Positions 33,475 through 42,966 of a stretch of 56,696 nucleotides of DNA are shown here, piece by piece. The notes beneath the pieces were generated by a model that saw nothing but the letters and a program-made list of their open reading frames with translations, made no database searches and was not told the origin of the DNA. This DNA is from Moduliflexus sp964602655 (GTDB lineage Bacteria > Moduliflexota > Moduliflexia > Moduliflexales > Moduliflexaceae). The first letter of the stretch is position 1, and each line of letters begins with the position of its first letter. The translations under genes and the position numbers were made by a program. Location: contig CAZRSF010000038.1 of the NCBI GenBank assembly GCA_964602655.1, positions 1 to 56,696 of the forward strand, given 5' to 3'.

Positions 33475-34368
33475 CTACCCCTGACAATGGTCGGGATATT
33501 TTTGCCAAAAGGTACGATATTTTGCGGCAAGTTGTCTAAGATATAATTGCAGATCGTTCGGCCAGAACCCTATCAGCGGACTATTCGTCAAAAATGATAG
33601 CAGCAGGGAAGCCTGGCGGGAGAGCTTTGGACGATAGATGGAGGCGAGTTCGGGGTGAATGCGCAGAAAATACGCCAACGCCGCGCCTGCGGCTTGCTGC
33701 CTGCGGACGACCATGTCCGGCGTATAGTCATGGTCATGATAGACGCAGGCGCCAGGATTGTAGCGCAATTGGCGCCCCTGCTGCGCAAGCCGGTAGCCCA
33801 ACTCAATATCTTCATACGCGGCATAAGGAAAGCCTTCGTCAAACAGGCAATTCAGCAAAAAATCGCGCGGAACCAGCACGTTGGCGGTGCAAAATTTGCT
33901 GAATGGCAGCAGATTGCCGGATTGCAGACCATCATAGCCGACATCGAATGTCGCCCGTTTCATCCAGCGCCCGAACAAGATCGGATTCGGCGTCTCCGGC
34001 GCCCACTCCAATTTCCCTAACGCCGCGCAATTCGGATGAGTTTCTGCAAAGCGGAGATGTTCTTCGATGAATGTCGGCGAGGCCGGGCGCGTGTCGTCGT
34101 TGATAAACAGAACAAGATCGTCTTGTACTTGCAAAATGCCGGTATTCCGCGCCGCCGCCGGCCCTTTTTTCGGCATATTTTGCAGCAGCGAAATCGGCAG
34201 ATCGAGCGTCCGACAAAATGCATCCATATCTCGGAATACGGCGTCAGGACTGCCGTCGTCAATCACGATGACGCGATTTGGCTTGACGCGCTGCTCCGCC
34301 AATCCGTCCAGCGTGCGGCGCAATTCCCGGAGACGGTTACAGGTTGGAATAATGATACACACAGACAT
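33475..34368 (-). CDS. Glycosyltransferase family 2
   Basis: 297 residues. The GT-A fold begins with VCIIIPTCNRLRELRRTLDG, continues with VIVIDDGSPD and KKGPAAARNTGI, and has the metal-binding LFINDDTRP. The middle contains PNPILFGRWMKRATFDVGYD and ends with ANVLVPRDFLL and DEGFPYAAYEDIELGYRLAQ, typical of family 2 enzymes that recognise long acceptors. There is no membrane anchor. GAGGATGAC precedes the start. It is divergent from the next glycosyltransferase, with about 130 bases between them for two promoters. Confidence 0.92.
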   Translation of the reverse strand: MSVCIIIPTCNRLRELRRTLDGLAEQRVKPNRVIVIDDGSPDAVFRDMDAFCRTLDLPISLLQNMPKKGPAAARNTGILQVQDDLVLFINDDTRPASPTFIEEHLRFAETHPNCAALGKLEWAPETPNPILFGRWMKRATFDVGYDGLQSGNLLPFSKFCTANVLVPRDFLLNCLFDEGFPYAAYEDIELGYRLAQQGRQLRYNPGACVYHDHDYTPDMVVRRQQAAGAALAYFLRIHPELASIYRPKLSRQASLLLSFLTNSPLIGFWPNDLQLYLRQLAAKYRTFWQKYPDHCQG

Positions 34369-34499
34369 CGTGTCATCCTCGTTTGAATCTTTCAGAAAAG
34401 CTCGTAAAATACTTGACTCGTTCGATATATCTCTGTTGATCTCGATTGAAAGTCAACAGATTTATCGTTCAATTCAATAGAAATCATAAAGGATCGAAC

Positions 34500-35336
34500 A
34501 TGCCACAGCCACTCATCAGCATCGTCACGCCAGCATTTCAACAATGCCGTTTTTTGAAAGCCTGCGTTGCCAGCGTCGAAATGCAGACCTACCCGCGCGT
34601 CGAACATCTCGTGTTAGATGGCGGTTCGACGGACGGCACGGCGGAATATTTGGCGACGCATCCCGGCTGCGTGACATGGTGGCGCAGCCATCGCGACGGC
34701 GGCCAGACGCAGGCGTTGAACGAAGGCTTTGCCCGTATCACAGGCGAGTGGATCGGCTGGCAGAACTCCGATGATTTTTATTATCCGGGCGTGTTCTGGC
34801 GCGTCGCGCAGATCGTCGAGAAATACCCCGATGTTCAGGTGATTGCAGGCGATACGGCGATTGTGGACGAACATGGCAGCAAAACGAATTTAACCGGCAT
34901 CGCGCCCGTGCCGCCGAAGATGTGGCTGCTTGGACATTGGCCGTATAATCAATCGCTCTTTGTCCGGCGCGACGTATTACGCCAGATCATCCCGCTTGAC
35001 GAATCGCTGCATCTGCACATGGACATAGAGATGTTTGCGAAGATCGCCGTCTTGCAGCCGAAAATCGCCTATCTCAGTCAGCCGCTCGGCGCGTTCCGGC
35101 GTTATGAAGGGATTAAAACCGACAGCGTGAAATGGCGCGAGCAGAGCCAGCGCGAAAAAGCCGCCTTGCGCCAGCGTTTCCGGCAGCCGATGTGGCCGGG
35201 CGAAGGATTCGAGCGTCTCCGCTTCCGGCTGCGGCATCATCGTTACGTCCTGCGGCACTGGGGCGTGAGCGCGCTGCTGCGACGAGTGTCGAACGCCATC
35301 GAACGCCGTCAGAAAGCGCCTATCGTCGTCAGATAA
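34500..35336 (+). CDS. Glycosyltransferase family 2
   Basis: 278 residues from the ATG at 34500, preceded by AAAGGA; the longer frame from 34446 has no such signal. Motifs: ISIVTPAFQQCRFLKACVAS, LVLDGGSTDGTAEYL, and WIGWQNSDDFYYPG, in which NSDD replaces the common DxD. The C-terminal 60 residues are basic (RLRFRLRHHRYVLRHWG) and may bind the membrane or a lipid-linked acceptor. It is the only plus-strand gene in the polysaccharide cluster, and converges with the GT4 gene 30 bases later. Confidence 0.9.
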   Translation: MPQPLISIVTPAFQQCRFLKACVASVEMQTYPRVEHLVLDGGSTDGTAEYLATHPGCVTWWRSHRDGGQTQALNEGFARITGEWIGWQNSDDFYYPGVFWRVAQIVEKYPDVQVIAGDTAIVDEHGSKTNLTGIAPVPPKMWLLGHWPYNQSLFVRRDVLRQIIPLDESLHLHMDIEMFAKIAVLQPKIAYLSQPLGAFRRYEGIKTDSVKWREQSQREKAALRQRFRQPMWPGEGFERLRFRLRHHRYVLRHWGVSALLRRVSNAIERRQKAPIVVR

Positions 35337-35365
35337 CAGCGCGACCAATCCTGAATAGCGTTCGG

Positions 35366-36589
35366 TTATTTCCAGCATTGCCGAAGCGGGACAAATTCAT
35401 CGAGAATCGCCACAAGACCGTTCGCAAAATCGTTGCTGGTCCATTGCGCGGCGCGTTCCAAACCACGTTTGATCAGCGTTTGCCGCAAATGCGGGTTCTC
35501 ATGGAGGGACTTGATGGCTGAGGCCAATTGGCCTTCATCTTGGGGATCGACTAATACGGCCGCATCGCCTAACTGCTCCTGCGCTCCCGGGACATCGGAC
35601 GCAATCACCGGACAACCTAACGCAAACGCTTCTAACGGCGGCATGTTTTCAGGCCCGAAAAATGTGAGGTAGGTCAAGGCAAAGGCTGCCCGATACAATG
35701 CCACCAAATCTTGAGGAGGCACAAACCCCAAGCAATACACGTGATCACGTAGGTGCAAATCGTCTATGACCTGCCTGATATAGGCGGCATTGCCTTTATC
35801 CGACCCCACCAAGACCACGGGGAAGACCAAGTGATCCTGTTCTTGTAACAGCTTGACCGCCATGAGCAAGCGCACGTGATTTTTATGCGGCCAGAACTGG
35901 GCCGGATACAATACATATCTTTCCGGCAGGTGATATTTGGTCAAAACATTGTTGTCCGGCGCGGGGGCGTTCGGGAACGCGAAGAGCGGCGTCGGGTGCG
36001 GCAAAATGCGAATCCGTTCCGCCGGGATGTGGTAAAACTGTTCGATTTCCCGTTTGCCTGCCTGCGTGCCTGCAATCACCACGCTCGCCCGCTGTAAAGC
36101 GCGTTGAGACACCTTTTCGCGTTTTTCCCAGCGCCCATCATTGCTCACTTCCGGGAAATACGGCTGCAACCGATGTTGCAAATCCCAGACAATCGTCAGA
36201 TACGGGATATCCAGGGTGATCAGGAAATATTGATGTACGTAAAAGATCATTTCGATCCCGGATTGGCGGAACAACTGTAGCCCGAATTCTTCAAAGGCAC
36301 TTCGGACATACGGAGGATCGGCGGGATGGCGCAGGTTGGCAACCAGTTTGCGCACGACTTGCCGAAGCGTGTCCCCGATCTTCTTTGCCCGACTCCGGTG
36401 TAACGACACGAAGCGGATCGCGGGATTCCCCTGGAATTGGTCGGGCAGTCGTGAGGCCGGACTGAAGACGGTGAACGTATGCGCACGGGCCGCTGGACAG
36501 CGGACGAGCGCGTGCACAATCTCGGTCGTAATCGTGTACCCGCCGCCAGCTTCGGGAGCAATATCTTCCACTACCAGCCCGACGCGCAC
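35366..36589 (-). CDS. Glycosyltransferase family 4 (GT-B fold)
   Basis: 407 residues starting at a GTG (36589) one base after the preceding stop, with GGAGGG inside the end of that gene. The N-terminal lobe starts VGLVVEDIAPEAGGGYTITT. The C-terminal donor-binding lobe has YPAQFWPHKNHVRLLMAVKL, YCLGFVPPQDLVALY and the EX7E motif in GPENMPPLEAFALGCPVIAS. It transfers a sugar from a nucleotide donor to a growing glycan; donor and acceptor are unknown. It ends the minus-strand run 37-40 kb of modification genes. Confidence 0.92.
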   Translation of the reverse strand: MRVGLVVEDIAPEAGGGYTITTEIVHALVRCPAARAHTFTVFSPASRLPDQFQGNPAIRFVSLHRSRAKKIGDTLRQVVRKLVANLRHPADPPYVRSAFEEFGLQLFRQSGIEMIFYVHQYFLITLDIPYLTIVWDLQHRLQPYFPEVSNDGRWEKREKVSQRALQRASVVIAGTQAGKREIEQFYHIPAERIRILPHPTPLFAFPNAPAPDNNVLTKYHLPERYVLYPAQFWPHKNHVRLLMAVKLLQEQDHLVFPVVLVGSDKGNAAYIRQVIDDLHLRDHVYCLGFVPPQDLVALYRAAFALTYLTFFGPENMPPLEAFALGCPVIASDVPGAQEQLGDAAVLVDPQDEGQLASAIKSLHENPHLRQTLIKRGLERAAQWTSNDFANGLVAILDEFVPLRQCWK

Positions 36590-36590
36590 G

Positions 36591-37391
36591 TCACATTCCC
36601 TCCGTGTGCCTGTCAGCGACGTCGGCGCTTTTTCGCGCGATTCCGATCACGTGCCAGGTCTCGACCGTTATGTCCGTCTGCGGCGTAAAGCCGTTATGCC
36701 ATACTAACGGGATGAAGCCAGCATTACGGAGCCATTCGGCCATTTCTTGCACGAGAAAAAACCGATTGCGCTGGGTCTCCGTCAAACTGTGATAAGTTCC
36801 ATTCGGCGAGAATTCATAAATCGTATAGGTCACGCTGCCCAATTGTTGCGCACAATCCAGTTCTGTTTCGGCAATGCGCAGGATTTCCCCGGTCGGCGTG
36901 TGCCATCGTCGAATCCGGACAGGGTCGTAACTGCGCAGCATCGCCCCGGCATGCCAGAATTCGAAGAGAAATAACCCATTGGGACGCAACGCGCGCCGCA
37001 CGCCCTGCAAGACGTTGCGTAAGGCGTCGTTCGTCGCCACATATCCGATGGAATCGAACAAACAGAGGACGGCATCGAACGGCGGTTCCGGGAGCGCCAG
37101 CGCGCGCATATCGGCCAGACGAAAGCTGACCGCCGAAGCGCGTTGGCGCGCTTTACGTCGGGCGCAGGCGAGCATATCTTCCGACGCATCGGTGGCAAGC
37201 ACGTCATAGCCCAATTGTTCGAACCTGAACGCATGTTCGCCGGTGCCGCAGGCGAGTTCTAAGATGCGCTGGGTCGCGCCGAGGCTATGCTGTTGCACGC
37301 ATTGATGCACAAACGCGGCTTCGTCGGCGTACGGCTTATTGGCATAAAACAGATCATAGAGTTCCGCATGCCGACCGTGATAAAAGCTCAT
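36591..37391 (-). CDS. Class I SAM-dependent methyltransferase
   Basis: 266 residues from the ATG at 37391, which overlaps the aminotransferase stop as ATGA. Starts MSFYHGRHAELYDLFYANKP. SAM binding is shown by ILELACGTGEHAFRF and YDVLATDASEDML, then FDAVLCLFDSIGYV as motif post-I. The C-terminal part (YTIYEFSPNGTYHSLTETQR) is typical of small-molecule or sugar methyltransferases. Its position next to the aminotransferase suggests N- or O-methylation of an amino sugar or a glycan terminus. Confidence 0.9.
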   Translation of the reverse strand: MSFYHGRHAELYDLFYANKPYADEAAFVHQCVQQHSLGATQRILELACGTGEHAFRFEQLGYDVLATDASEDMLACARRKARQRASAVSFRLADMRALALPEPPFDAVLCLFDSIGYVATNDALRNVLQGVRRALRPNGLFLFEFWHAGAMLRSYDPVRIRRWHTPTGEILRIAETELDCAQQLGSVTYTIYEFSPNGTYHSLTETQRNRFFLVQEMAEWLRNAGFIPLVWHNGFTPQTDITVETWHVIGIARKSADVADRHTEGM

Positions 37392-38506
37392 ACACACGCT
37401 CCTGAGGCGGCCCGTCGAATACTTGCGGCAATGCTTGCGATTTGCGTCTCCGTCAAAAGCGGGCTGGATGGTAAATAGAGTCCCGTTGCCCATAACCTAT
37501 CGGCGACGGGACAGGGAATGTCTCGAAACCCCGGCTGTTGCCGCAAGAACGGCTGCTGATTCATCGGACAAAAAAACGTGCGGGTGTCAATGCCATCATT
37601 GTGCAAGGCGGTCATCAGTTGATCGCGACTGATGGGAAATGCGGGGGTGACGACCAGGGCATACATCCAATAGACGTTTCTGGCCCAATCGGCCTCCGGT
37701 GGCAATTGCAAACCGGCGATATCGGCTAAATACCGATGATATGAATGCGCGACCCGGCGTTTGTCCGCAATAATCTGCTCGATTTTATGGAATTGCGCTA
37801 ACCCCATGGCGGCTTGATACCCGGTCATGCGGAAATTATACCCAGCCTCAGCGTGCCAAAAACGCGGTTTGGTAAACGCTAAGTTGCGTAATAAACGCAA
37901 GCGTTCCGCCAATGCCGCGTCATTCGTCACCACCATGCCGCCCTCACCGGTCGTGATGACTTTATTGGCATAAAAGCTAAAACAGCCCATCGCGCCAAAA
38001 CTCCCGGTCATCTTGCCGCGACAGGTCGCGCCATGCGACTCCGCGCAATCTTCAATGACGATCAAATCGTGTCGCCGGGCAATGTCACCGAGGCGCTCCA
38101 TATCGACCGGATGACCATACACATGCACCGGAATAATGGCTTTCGTGCGCGGGGAGATCAACGCTTCCACCAGATCAAGGTTCAAATTCCAGGTCAGGTC
38201 CTCCGAGTCAACCGGCACCGCCACGGCGCCGTTATGAAATGCCGCCAGCGCGGTGGCAATATTGGTCGACGCGCTCACCAAGATCTCTTCACCAGGGCCG
38301 ATCTCGGCGGCGGTCACCGCGACGTGTAAGGCGGTCGTGCCACTGCTGACCGCGACGCCATACGCACACCCGCAATAGTCGGCAAACACATGCTCGAACT
38401 GCGGAAGCGCCTCGCCGAACGACCCGGAAATCTCGCCGCGGCGTAACGCCGCCACCACCGCTTGAATTTCTTCCTCGCCGATAATCGGTTCGAATACGGG
38501 GATCAT
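37388..38506 (-). CDS. DegT/DnrJ/EryC1-family PLP sugar aminotransferase
   Basis: 372 residues. The start MIPVFEPIIGEEEIQAVVAA and the PLP lysine in SFYANKVITTGEGG (about residue 180) are characteristic, together with VSSGTTALHVAVTA near residue 57 and DCAESHGATCRG. It aminates a keto sugar nucleotide, as in perosamine-type syntheses. No dehydratase that would make the 4-keto substrate is in the window. Overlaps of four bases with both neighbours (cupin upstream, methyltransferase downstream) show a tight operon. Confidence 0.93.
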   Translation of the reverse strand: MIPVFEPIIGEEEIQAVVAALRRGEISGSFGEALPQFEHVFADYCGCAYGVAVSSGTTALHVAVTAAEIGPGEEILVSASTNIATALAAFHNGAVAVPVDSEDLTWNLNLDLVEALISPRTKAIIPVHVYGHPVDMERLGDIARRHDLIVIEDCAESHGATCRGKMTGSFGAMGCFSFYANKVITTGEGGMVVTNDAALAERLRLLRNLAFTKPRFWHAEAGYNFRMTGYQAAMGLAQFHKIEQIIADKRRVAHSYHRYLADIAGLQLPPEADWARNVYWMYALVVTPAFPISRDQLMTALHNDGIDTRTFFCPMNQQPFLRQQPGFRDIPCPVADRLWATGLYLPSSPLLTETQIASIAASIRRAASGACV

Positions 38507-38916
38507 TCTTGCACCTCCACAATGACTTTATCGCGCTCCGTGCCTAAGAATGGCCCCTGTTTCACGCTGATGCATTGCATGTCTTCGATGACGCGAATCG
38601 CATGCACCCCGTGAATCAGCACAATCGCATCGCCGGGACGCAACACCACTTCCCGCAGGAGCGTCCCGTGTTCGGTATACAATAACACCGCGACCACCCC
38701 GCGTTGCACCACGAACATTTGTTGCAAATCGGTAATTTGGCGGGGAAATGGTTGATGATAATGGGCCGGCTCGACAAACCCGGCCGTATGCGCCAGGAGT
38801 CCGAATTGAAACGACGACGCGGCCGGGGAAAAAAAGGTCGTCTGGGTCACGACGGTGTCTGCCCAAATAATTTCCGCATAGCGGATGCCGTTATATTCGA
38901 CTGTCTCGACTGCCAT
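38503..38916 (-). CDS. Cupin-domain protein
   Basis: 137 residues, a single beta-barrel: EPAHYHQPFPRQIT supplies metal-binding histidines of cupin motif 1, and VVLRPGDAIVLIHGVHAIRV is motif 2. AGGAGG lies upstream of the ATG. Comparable cupins in O-antigen clusters epimerise, isomerise or regulate keto-sugar synthesis. Its four-base overlap with the sugar aminotransferase supports action on the same substrate. Which reaction it performs is not determined. Confidence 0.85.
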   Translation of the reverse strand: MAVETVEYNGIRYAEIIWADTVVTQTTFFSPAASSFQFGLLAHTAGFVEPAHYHQPFPRQITDLQQMFVVQRGVVAVLLYTEHGTLLREVVLRPGDAIVLIHGVHAIRVIEDMQCISVKQGPFLGTERDKVIVEVQE

Positions 38917-38938
38917 CTGCCTATCCTCCTGTCAACTG

Positions 38939-39916
38939 TTAGGAAACCAGGCGTTCGCCTAAATCCTGAATTGTGACCAGTGCGCCACGTTCTACGTCAT
39001 AGACCTGCATATCCCGGATAACCTGAATCCGGTCATCTCCGCCAATGAATGACAATTGTCCTTCCTGATCGCGGGAGTCCCTGAATTTCGATGGCACATA
39101 TCCCGCTTCTGCGGTCAATGGCTTCAGGTTGCCGATTTTATCTGTTCTGACAAAAAACGCATTATTGCCCACGCTATTCGAACCGACGAAATCGTACCCT
39201 TTTCGTTCCGCTAACAGACAAAGCGCTTTCAGAGAACAGCCCCAGAACAAACACGAGTAATGCGCCTTTTCGCGCGTAAACACCGGATCATACGGCACGG
39301 TCAGCGCATGGTTCTTGCCGAAGGTGCTATTATATTCGGCAACGACGATGATCGGCGCAACGACCTCGATGGCTTCCCACACCCAATAATCATTGCCGTC
39401 GATATCAATGCTGAGGAGTCCGATTTCTCCGGTAAAACGATGGGTTCGAAAGATGTCGTTGATGTTGGCCTTCGTCACGAATGCATGCACTGCGGTCAGG
39501 TCATGCTTCCAATAGATCGCATCGCGTTTGATGGCGGCGATATTGTCAACGCTGCCATCGATCACCAGCCCTGTCCAGTTATCATGCATCAAGAGAAAAC
39601 GCGTATTGGCTTCCGTATAATTTTGCACACCGAACTCGATAAAGGTGTGACATGGAATATCAAGCTGTCGAAGCAAATACTGAATAATGCCATCGTCGCC
39701 GAATTGGGAAAACACCTTGAATTCAGCGTCAGAAAGATGCGCCAAGACCTGATCGGCGTTCATCTGCCTGAGCAAGGAGGTCGCCGCTAAGATTTTCGCC
39801 TCATCAATCCTCATTGCAAGCTCTGTAAAATGTTGTTTGACCGATGGAACGCGCAGAACATCAGCGATCATCCTTCCAAAAAGCTTGCTAAATAGGTTAA
39901 ACAGTTTAGTGCTCAT
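38939..39916 (-). CDS. SAM methyltransferase-like protein, FkbM-related
   Basis: 325 residues from the ATG at 39916, which overlaps the upstream radical SAM gene by 11 bases; a start at 39982 would overlap 77 bases. Motifs: SQFGDDGIIQYLL, TFIEFGVQNYTEANTRFLLM, GLVIDGSVDNI and LLSIDIDGNDYWVWEAI. These match the SAM-binding layout of FkbM-like proteins, although the glycine loop is FGVQN rather than GxGxG. It may methylate a sugar or polyketide-like hydroxyl, or merely bind a nucleotide. The coupled radical SAM partner suggests joint modification. Confidence 0.75.
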   Translation of the reverse strand: MSTKLFNLFSKLFGRMIADVLRVPSVKQHFTELAMRIDEAKILAATSLLRQMNADQVLAHLSDAEFKVFSQFGDDGIIQYLLRQLDIPCHTFIEFGVQNYTEANTRFLLMHDNWTGLVIDGSVDNIAAIKRDAIYWKHDLTAVHAFVTKANINDIFRTHRFTGEIGLLSIDIDGNDYWVWEAIEVVAPIIVVAEYNSTFGKNHALTVPYDPVFTREKAHYSCLFWGCSLKALCLLAERKGYDFVGSNSVGNNAFFVRTDKIGNLKPLTAEAGYVPSKFRDSRDQEGQLSFIGGDDRIQVIRDMQVYDVERGALVTIQDLGERLVS

Positions 39917-41396
39917 GGATACTTTGTAATTTTTCCCAAAGTTTATACAAAAATTTGACAGGATGTTTCGAATAATACGCATATTTCGCTTTACGGCTTA
40001 CCATATTATTATAGATGTCGGTTTGCAAGAGATATTTCGACGCTAACGCACGAAATTCTTCAGATGGCATGGTTCCTGCGTACGAGTAGTCGAGATTCAA
40101 GTAATCGGCATGTAACCACTCCTGTTGATTTAATCGCCCTTGTTCTTGCAGTTCGTGATAGAGAGGAGAACCTGGATAGGGGGCAAAGACACTGAGTTCG
40201 ATGACCGTCGGTTTGAGTTCGAAGATCAGTCGCATGGATGCATCCATTTCTTCTTTCGTCTCGCCAGGAATTCCCAGCAGCATAAATGCTCGCCAGGACA
40301 ATCCTACCTGGTTGATCAGGGTAGCCGCTTCGCGTATTTGCCGGACAGTAATGCCCTTCTGCATTTTCTTCAAAATACGATCGCTGCCAGATTCTACGCC
40401 GACTTGAACTTCGATACATCCTGCCCGTTTCATAAGGGTCAACAACGCGAGATCGATCGTATCTACTCGAATCAAACAGACCCAGGATACATGAAGTTGC
40501 TTTTCCAAGAGGAGTTGACAAATTTCAATCGTTCTGGCTCGATTTGACGTAAATAAGTCATCCCAGAAGATAAACGTTTGCGTGTGATACGTTTCTTTTT
40601 GGGACACAATTTCTGCGACCACATCGTGTGCATTTCGTAAGCGTATCTTGCGCGCCCCCCAAACGCTTTGATTGGCGCAGAATGTACAATTATATGGGCA
40701 TCCCCGTGATGTCACCAATTCTCCATTCATCATATCATACATCTGCTTGGGCAATCTTTCGGTATACAGCAACCGATCTCTCGCCGGATACGGCAAGGCA
40801 CTGATATCTTCTATCAAGGCGCGAGGGGGATTGTGCACGATCCGATCTGCCTTGCGAAAAGATAGCCCTTGAATCGTATGCCAATCCGGCGCGGAGTGCT
40901 GGAACGTTTTTACCAATGCGGCCATAGTGATCTCGCCCTCTTCGCGAACGACAAAATCAACATGGATATCTTGTAAAATCAAATCGGTACAGGTCGTTGC
41001 GGCTGCGCCGCCAAAGACAACAACGATGTGAGGATTGATGTTTTTCGCGATCCGGGCTAACATCTGGGCGGATGGTAAGTCCAATGCTCGACAGGTGATC
41101 CCAAGCACCTGAGGATTTCGCTCTCTAAATACTCGTTCGACTTCTTGCCACACTTCATGGGTGGGATTGCGCAAGGCATCGAAATAGATCTGCCAATGCT
41201 GCGCCATATATGTAAGAGGATATTTGATCGCGGGTTGTTCATACTGCGAGGTCAGCCCCCATTCGGCATCATAGATATCGACATCATGCCCTTCTTGTCG
41301 GAGCATGGCCGCAATATAACCCAGCCCTAGAGGAAAACTCGGCTGCTGTAACCGGACAAAGCGCCGTGCAGGAGGATTAACTAATAAGATGCGCAT
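39906..41396 (-). CDS. B12-binding-type radical SAM protein
   Basis: 496 residues. The N-terminal 150 residues have the cobalamin-domain layout (PSFPLGLGYIAAMLRQEGHD, VLGITCRALDLPSAQMLARI, VVFGGAAAT) without a clear DxHxxG. The radical SAM motif CPYNCTFC (about 215-222) is followed by FIFWDDLFTSN, EVQVGVESGSDRILKKMQKG and MLLGIPGETKEEM. Relatives methylate unactivated carbons or phosphinates or rearrange skeletons. In a glycan locus C-methylation of a sugar or lipid is plausible. The stop overlaps the FkbM-like gene. Confidence 0.9.
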   Translation of the reverse strand: MRILLVNPPARRFVRLQQPSFPLGLGYIAAMLRQEGHDVDIYDAEWGLTSQYEQPAIKYPLTYMAQHWQIYFDALRNPTHEVWQEVERVFRERNPQVLGITCRALDLPSAQMLARIAKNINPHIVVVFGGAAATTCTDLILQDIHVDFVVREEGEITMAALVKTFQHSAPDWHTIQGLSFRKADRIVHNPPRALIEDISALPYPARDRLLYTERLPKQMYDMMNGELVTSRGCPYNCTFCANQSVWGARKIRLRNAHDVVAEIVSQKETYHTQTFIFWDDLFTSNRARTIEICQLLLEKQLHVSWVCLIRVDTIDLALLTLMKRAGCIEVQVGVESGSDRILKKMQKGITVRQIREAATLINQVGLSWRAFMLLGIPGETKEEMDASMRLIFELKPTVIELSVFAPYPGSPLYHELQEQGRLNQQEWLHADYLNLDYSYAGTMPSEEFRALASKYLLQTDIYNNMVSRKAKYAYYSKHPVKFLYKLWEKLQSIHEH

Positions 41397-41505
41397 AATA
41401 AATACATTATCCTCAATTTAGCATTTCGCTTGTTTATTGACAATGCATGAGTCAACGCATTTGACGATAAATCAATATGATGTGAACCCGCCGCAAGCAC
41501 ACTTT

Positions 41506-42918
41506 TTATCGTTCGCAGTAAAGTAACACTCGTGGTTCTGGATGTGACGGGAGAATAGAAATATTAGGGAAATGCATCCGAAGAGATTCGATAAATTTTT
41601 CTATCCGGTACCAATGGTGTCTCTCCGTGATCCATTCACGAACATACGAATCTTCCCTTGGGATGAACTCTACTAACAGGGCATGCGTTGCAAACGCTGC
41701 AAGCGCATTCGCGATATGGTCAAAATTGAGATAGTAGCGAAAGACAAAATGATGCACCATTGCAAGCGCGAGCACGAGTTCACATTGTAACCGTTCTGTT
41801 GCCGGCGCAGTTAAACTGTGATTAATTCCATAGCCTGCTGTGGGATGCGTAAAACTCATGATGAGTGGCTGAATTCCAAGATGGTCACGTTTCGCATCAA
41901 GATACAGGCGATTGATACAAACTTCGTCCGTATCAATCGCAACGACATCGGCTCCGCAATGGGAGGCGAGCAACGAGTACCACCCTCGATTAGCACCGAT
42001 ATCAAGGACCGTCTTCGGTTGATGTGTGCGAAGGATATCATACACTGTTCGATGTTTCAACGTCCATGACGCATCTGGGAGAAAGGGTGGAAAAGAAGAA
42101 TTATAGTATGCAGACCACGCTGTTGATTCGCGTGAAAATTTCATTGACGCAATATCACCATAAAGTCGCTGAAGTCTTATGTCCAAATCGGTTTCTATTG
42201 TTAGGTGTTTTGTCAGAGATGAAGAGACTCGGCGGATAAAAAGTTGGATTGCTTTTGGAGTACGTCTGAAAACACGCCGGATCGCACGATCAAACTTGTG
42301 ATGTAATACCATTGCATAGCCTGATTTTTGTAGAAGCGCATATTCATTTGCCTGGATTGCATTCTCGCCATCGTAAAGAAGCCAACGGGCGAGATGTCCA
42401 TACTTTGCCGCCATGAATTTCAATGGATAGTAAAAGTGCGAAAAAAATTGTTTTTCGGCAGACCATTTTTTCTCAACCAATGGAATAATCGAACCGAAAT
42501 CGATGAATTTCGGGGAAGAACCATCCCAGAGCACATTCCAGCCATGTCCATCTTGCAGTGTTAGCTGATGACGTAAAAGTTCTAAGGTCATTTTCAAGGT
42601 CAAGAGGGCGGCATCACGAAGCATTTCCGCCCCCCACTCAAAGGGAAATGATACGAAAGGTAACCGCCGATGTTTCAACACCAGTGGATACCCTTCAATA
42701 GAAATTTCTGCGTACTCTGTTTCGATGAGCAGCCCTTTTTCGATTAATTCGCGAACGACCCCACGGCTGAAAAGCTCATTACAAAATGCCGCGTGTTCAG
42801 CGCGAATGCCACGATATAAACAATCCCCTCCGATAAAGAGTTGACCATTCGGGTCAGCGATAGAGAATGGATGGGGTGTCAATTCAGCCGGAAGAACAGA
42901 AACAGATGTATTGCGCAT
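41506..42918 (-). CDS. Two-part methyltransferase of the NoeA-like family
   Basis: 470 residues. The first 250 residues contain FVSFPFEWGAEMLRDAALLT, LTLQDGHGWNVLW and PKFIDFGSI, the region found in NoeA-like proteins and reminiscent of a small-molecule kinase active site. The second half is a SAM methyltransferase: TVLDIGANRGWYSLLASHCG, ADVVAIDTDEV, LVLALAMVHHFVF. Family members modify Nod factors or surface glycans. The acceptor is not known. It lies between the Wzt ATPase and the radical SAM gene, with about 48 bases on the Wzt side and 109 on the other. Confidence 0.8.
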   Translation of the reverse strand: MRNTSVSVLPAELTPHPFSIADPNGQLFIGGDCLYRGIRAEHAAFCNELFSRGVVRELIEKGLLIETEYAEISIEGYPLVLKHRRLPFVSFPFEWGAEMLRDAALLTLKMTLELLRHQLTLQDGHGWNVLWDGSSPKFIDFGSIIPLVEKKWSAEKQFFSHFYYPLKFMAAKYGHLARWLLYDGENAIQANEYALLQKSGYAMVLHHKFDRAIRRVFRRTPKAIQLFIRRVSSSLTKHLTIETDLDIRLQRLYGDIASMKFSRESTAWSAYYNSSFPPFLPDASWTLKHRTVYDILRTHQPKTVLDIGANRGWYSLLASHCGADVVAIDTDEVCINRLYLDAKRDHLGIQPLIMSFTHPTAGYGINHSLTAPATERLQCELVLALAMVHHFVFRYYLNFDHIANALAAFATHALLVEFIPREDSYVREWITERHHWYRIEKFIESLRMHFPNISILPSHPEPRVLLYCER

Positions 42919-42966
42919 GGTTTATCCAGAATTCCTCGCGACGTCAAGTCATTCAACATGTGATGC

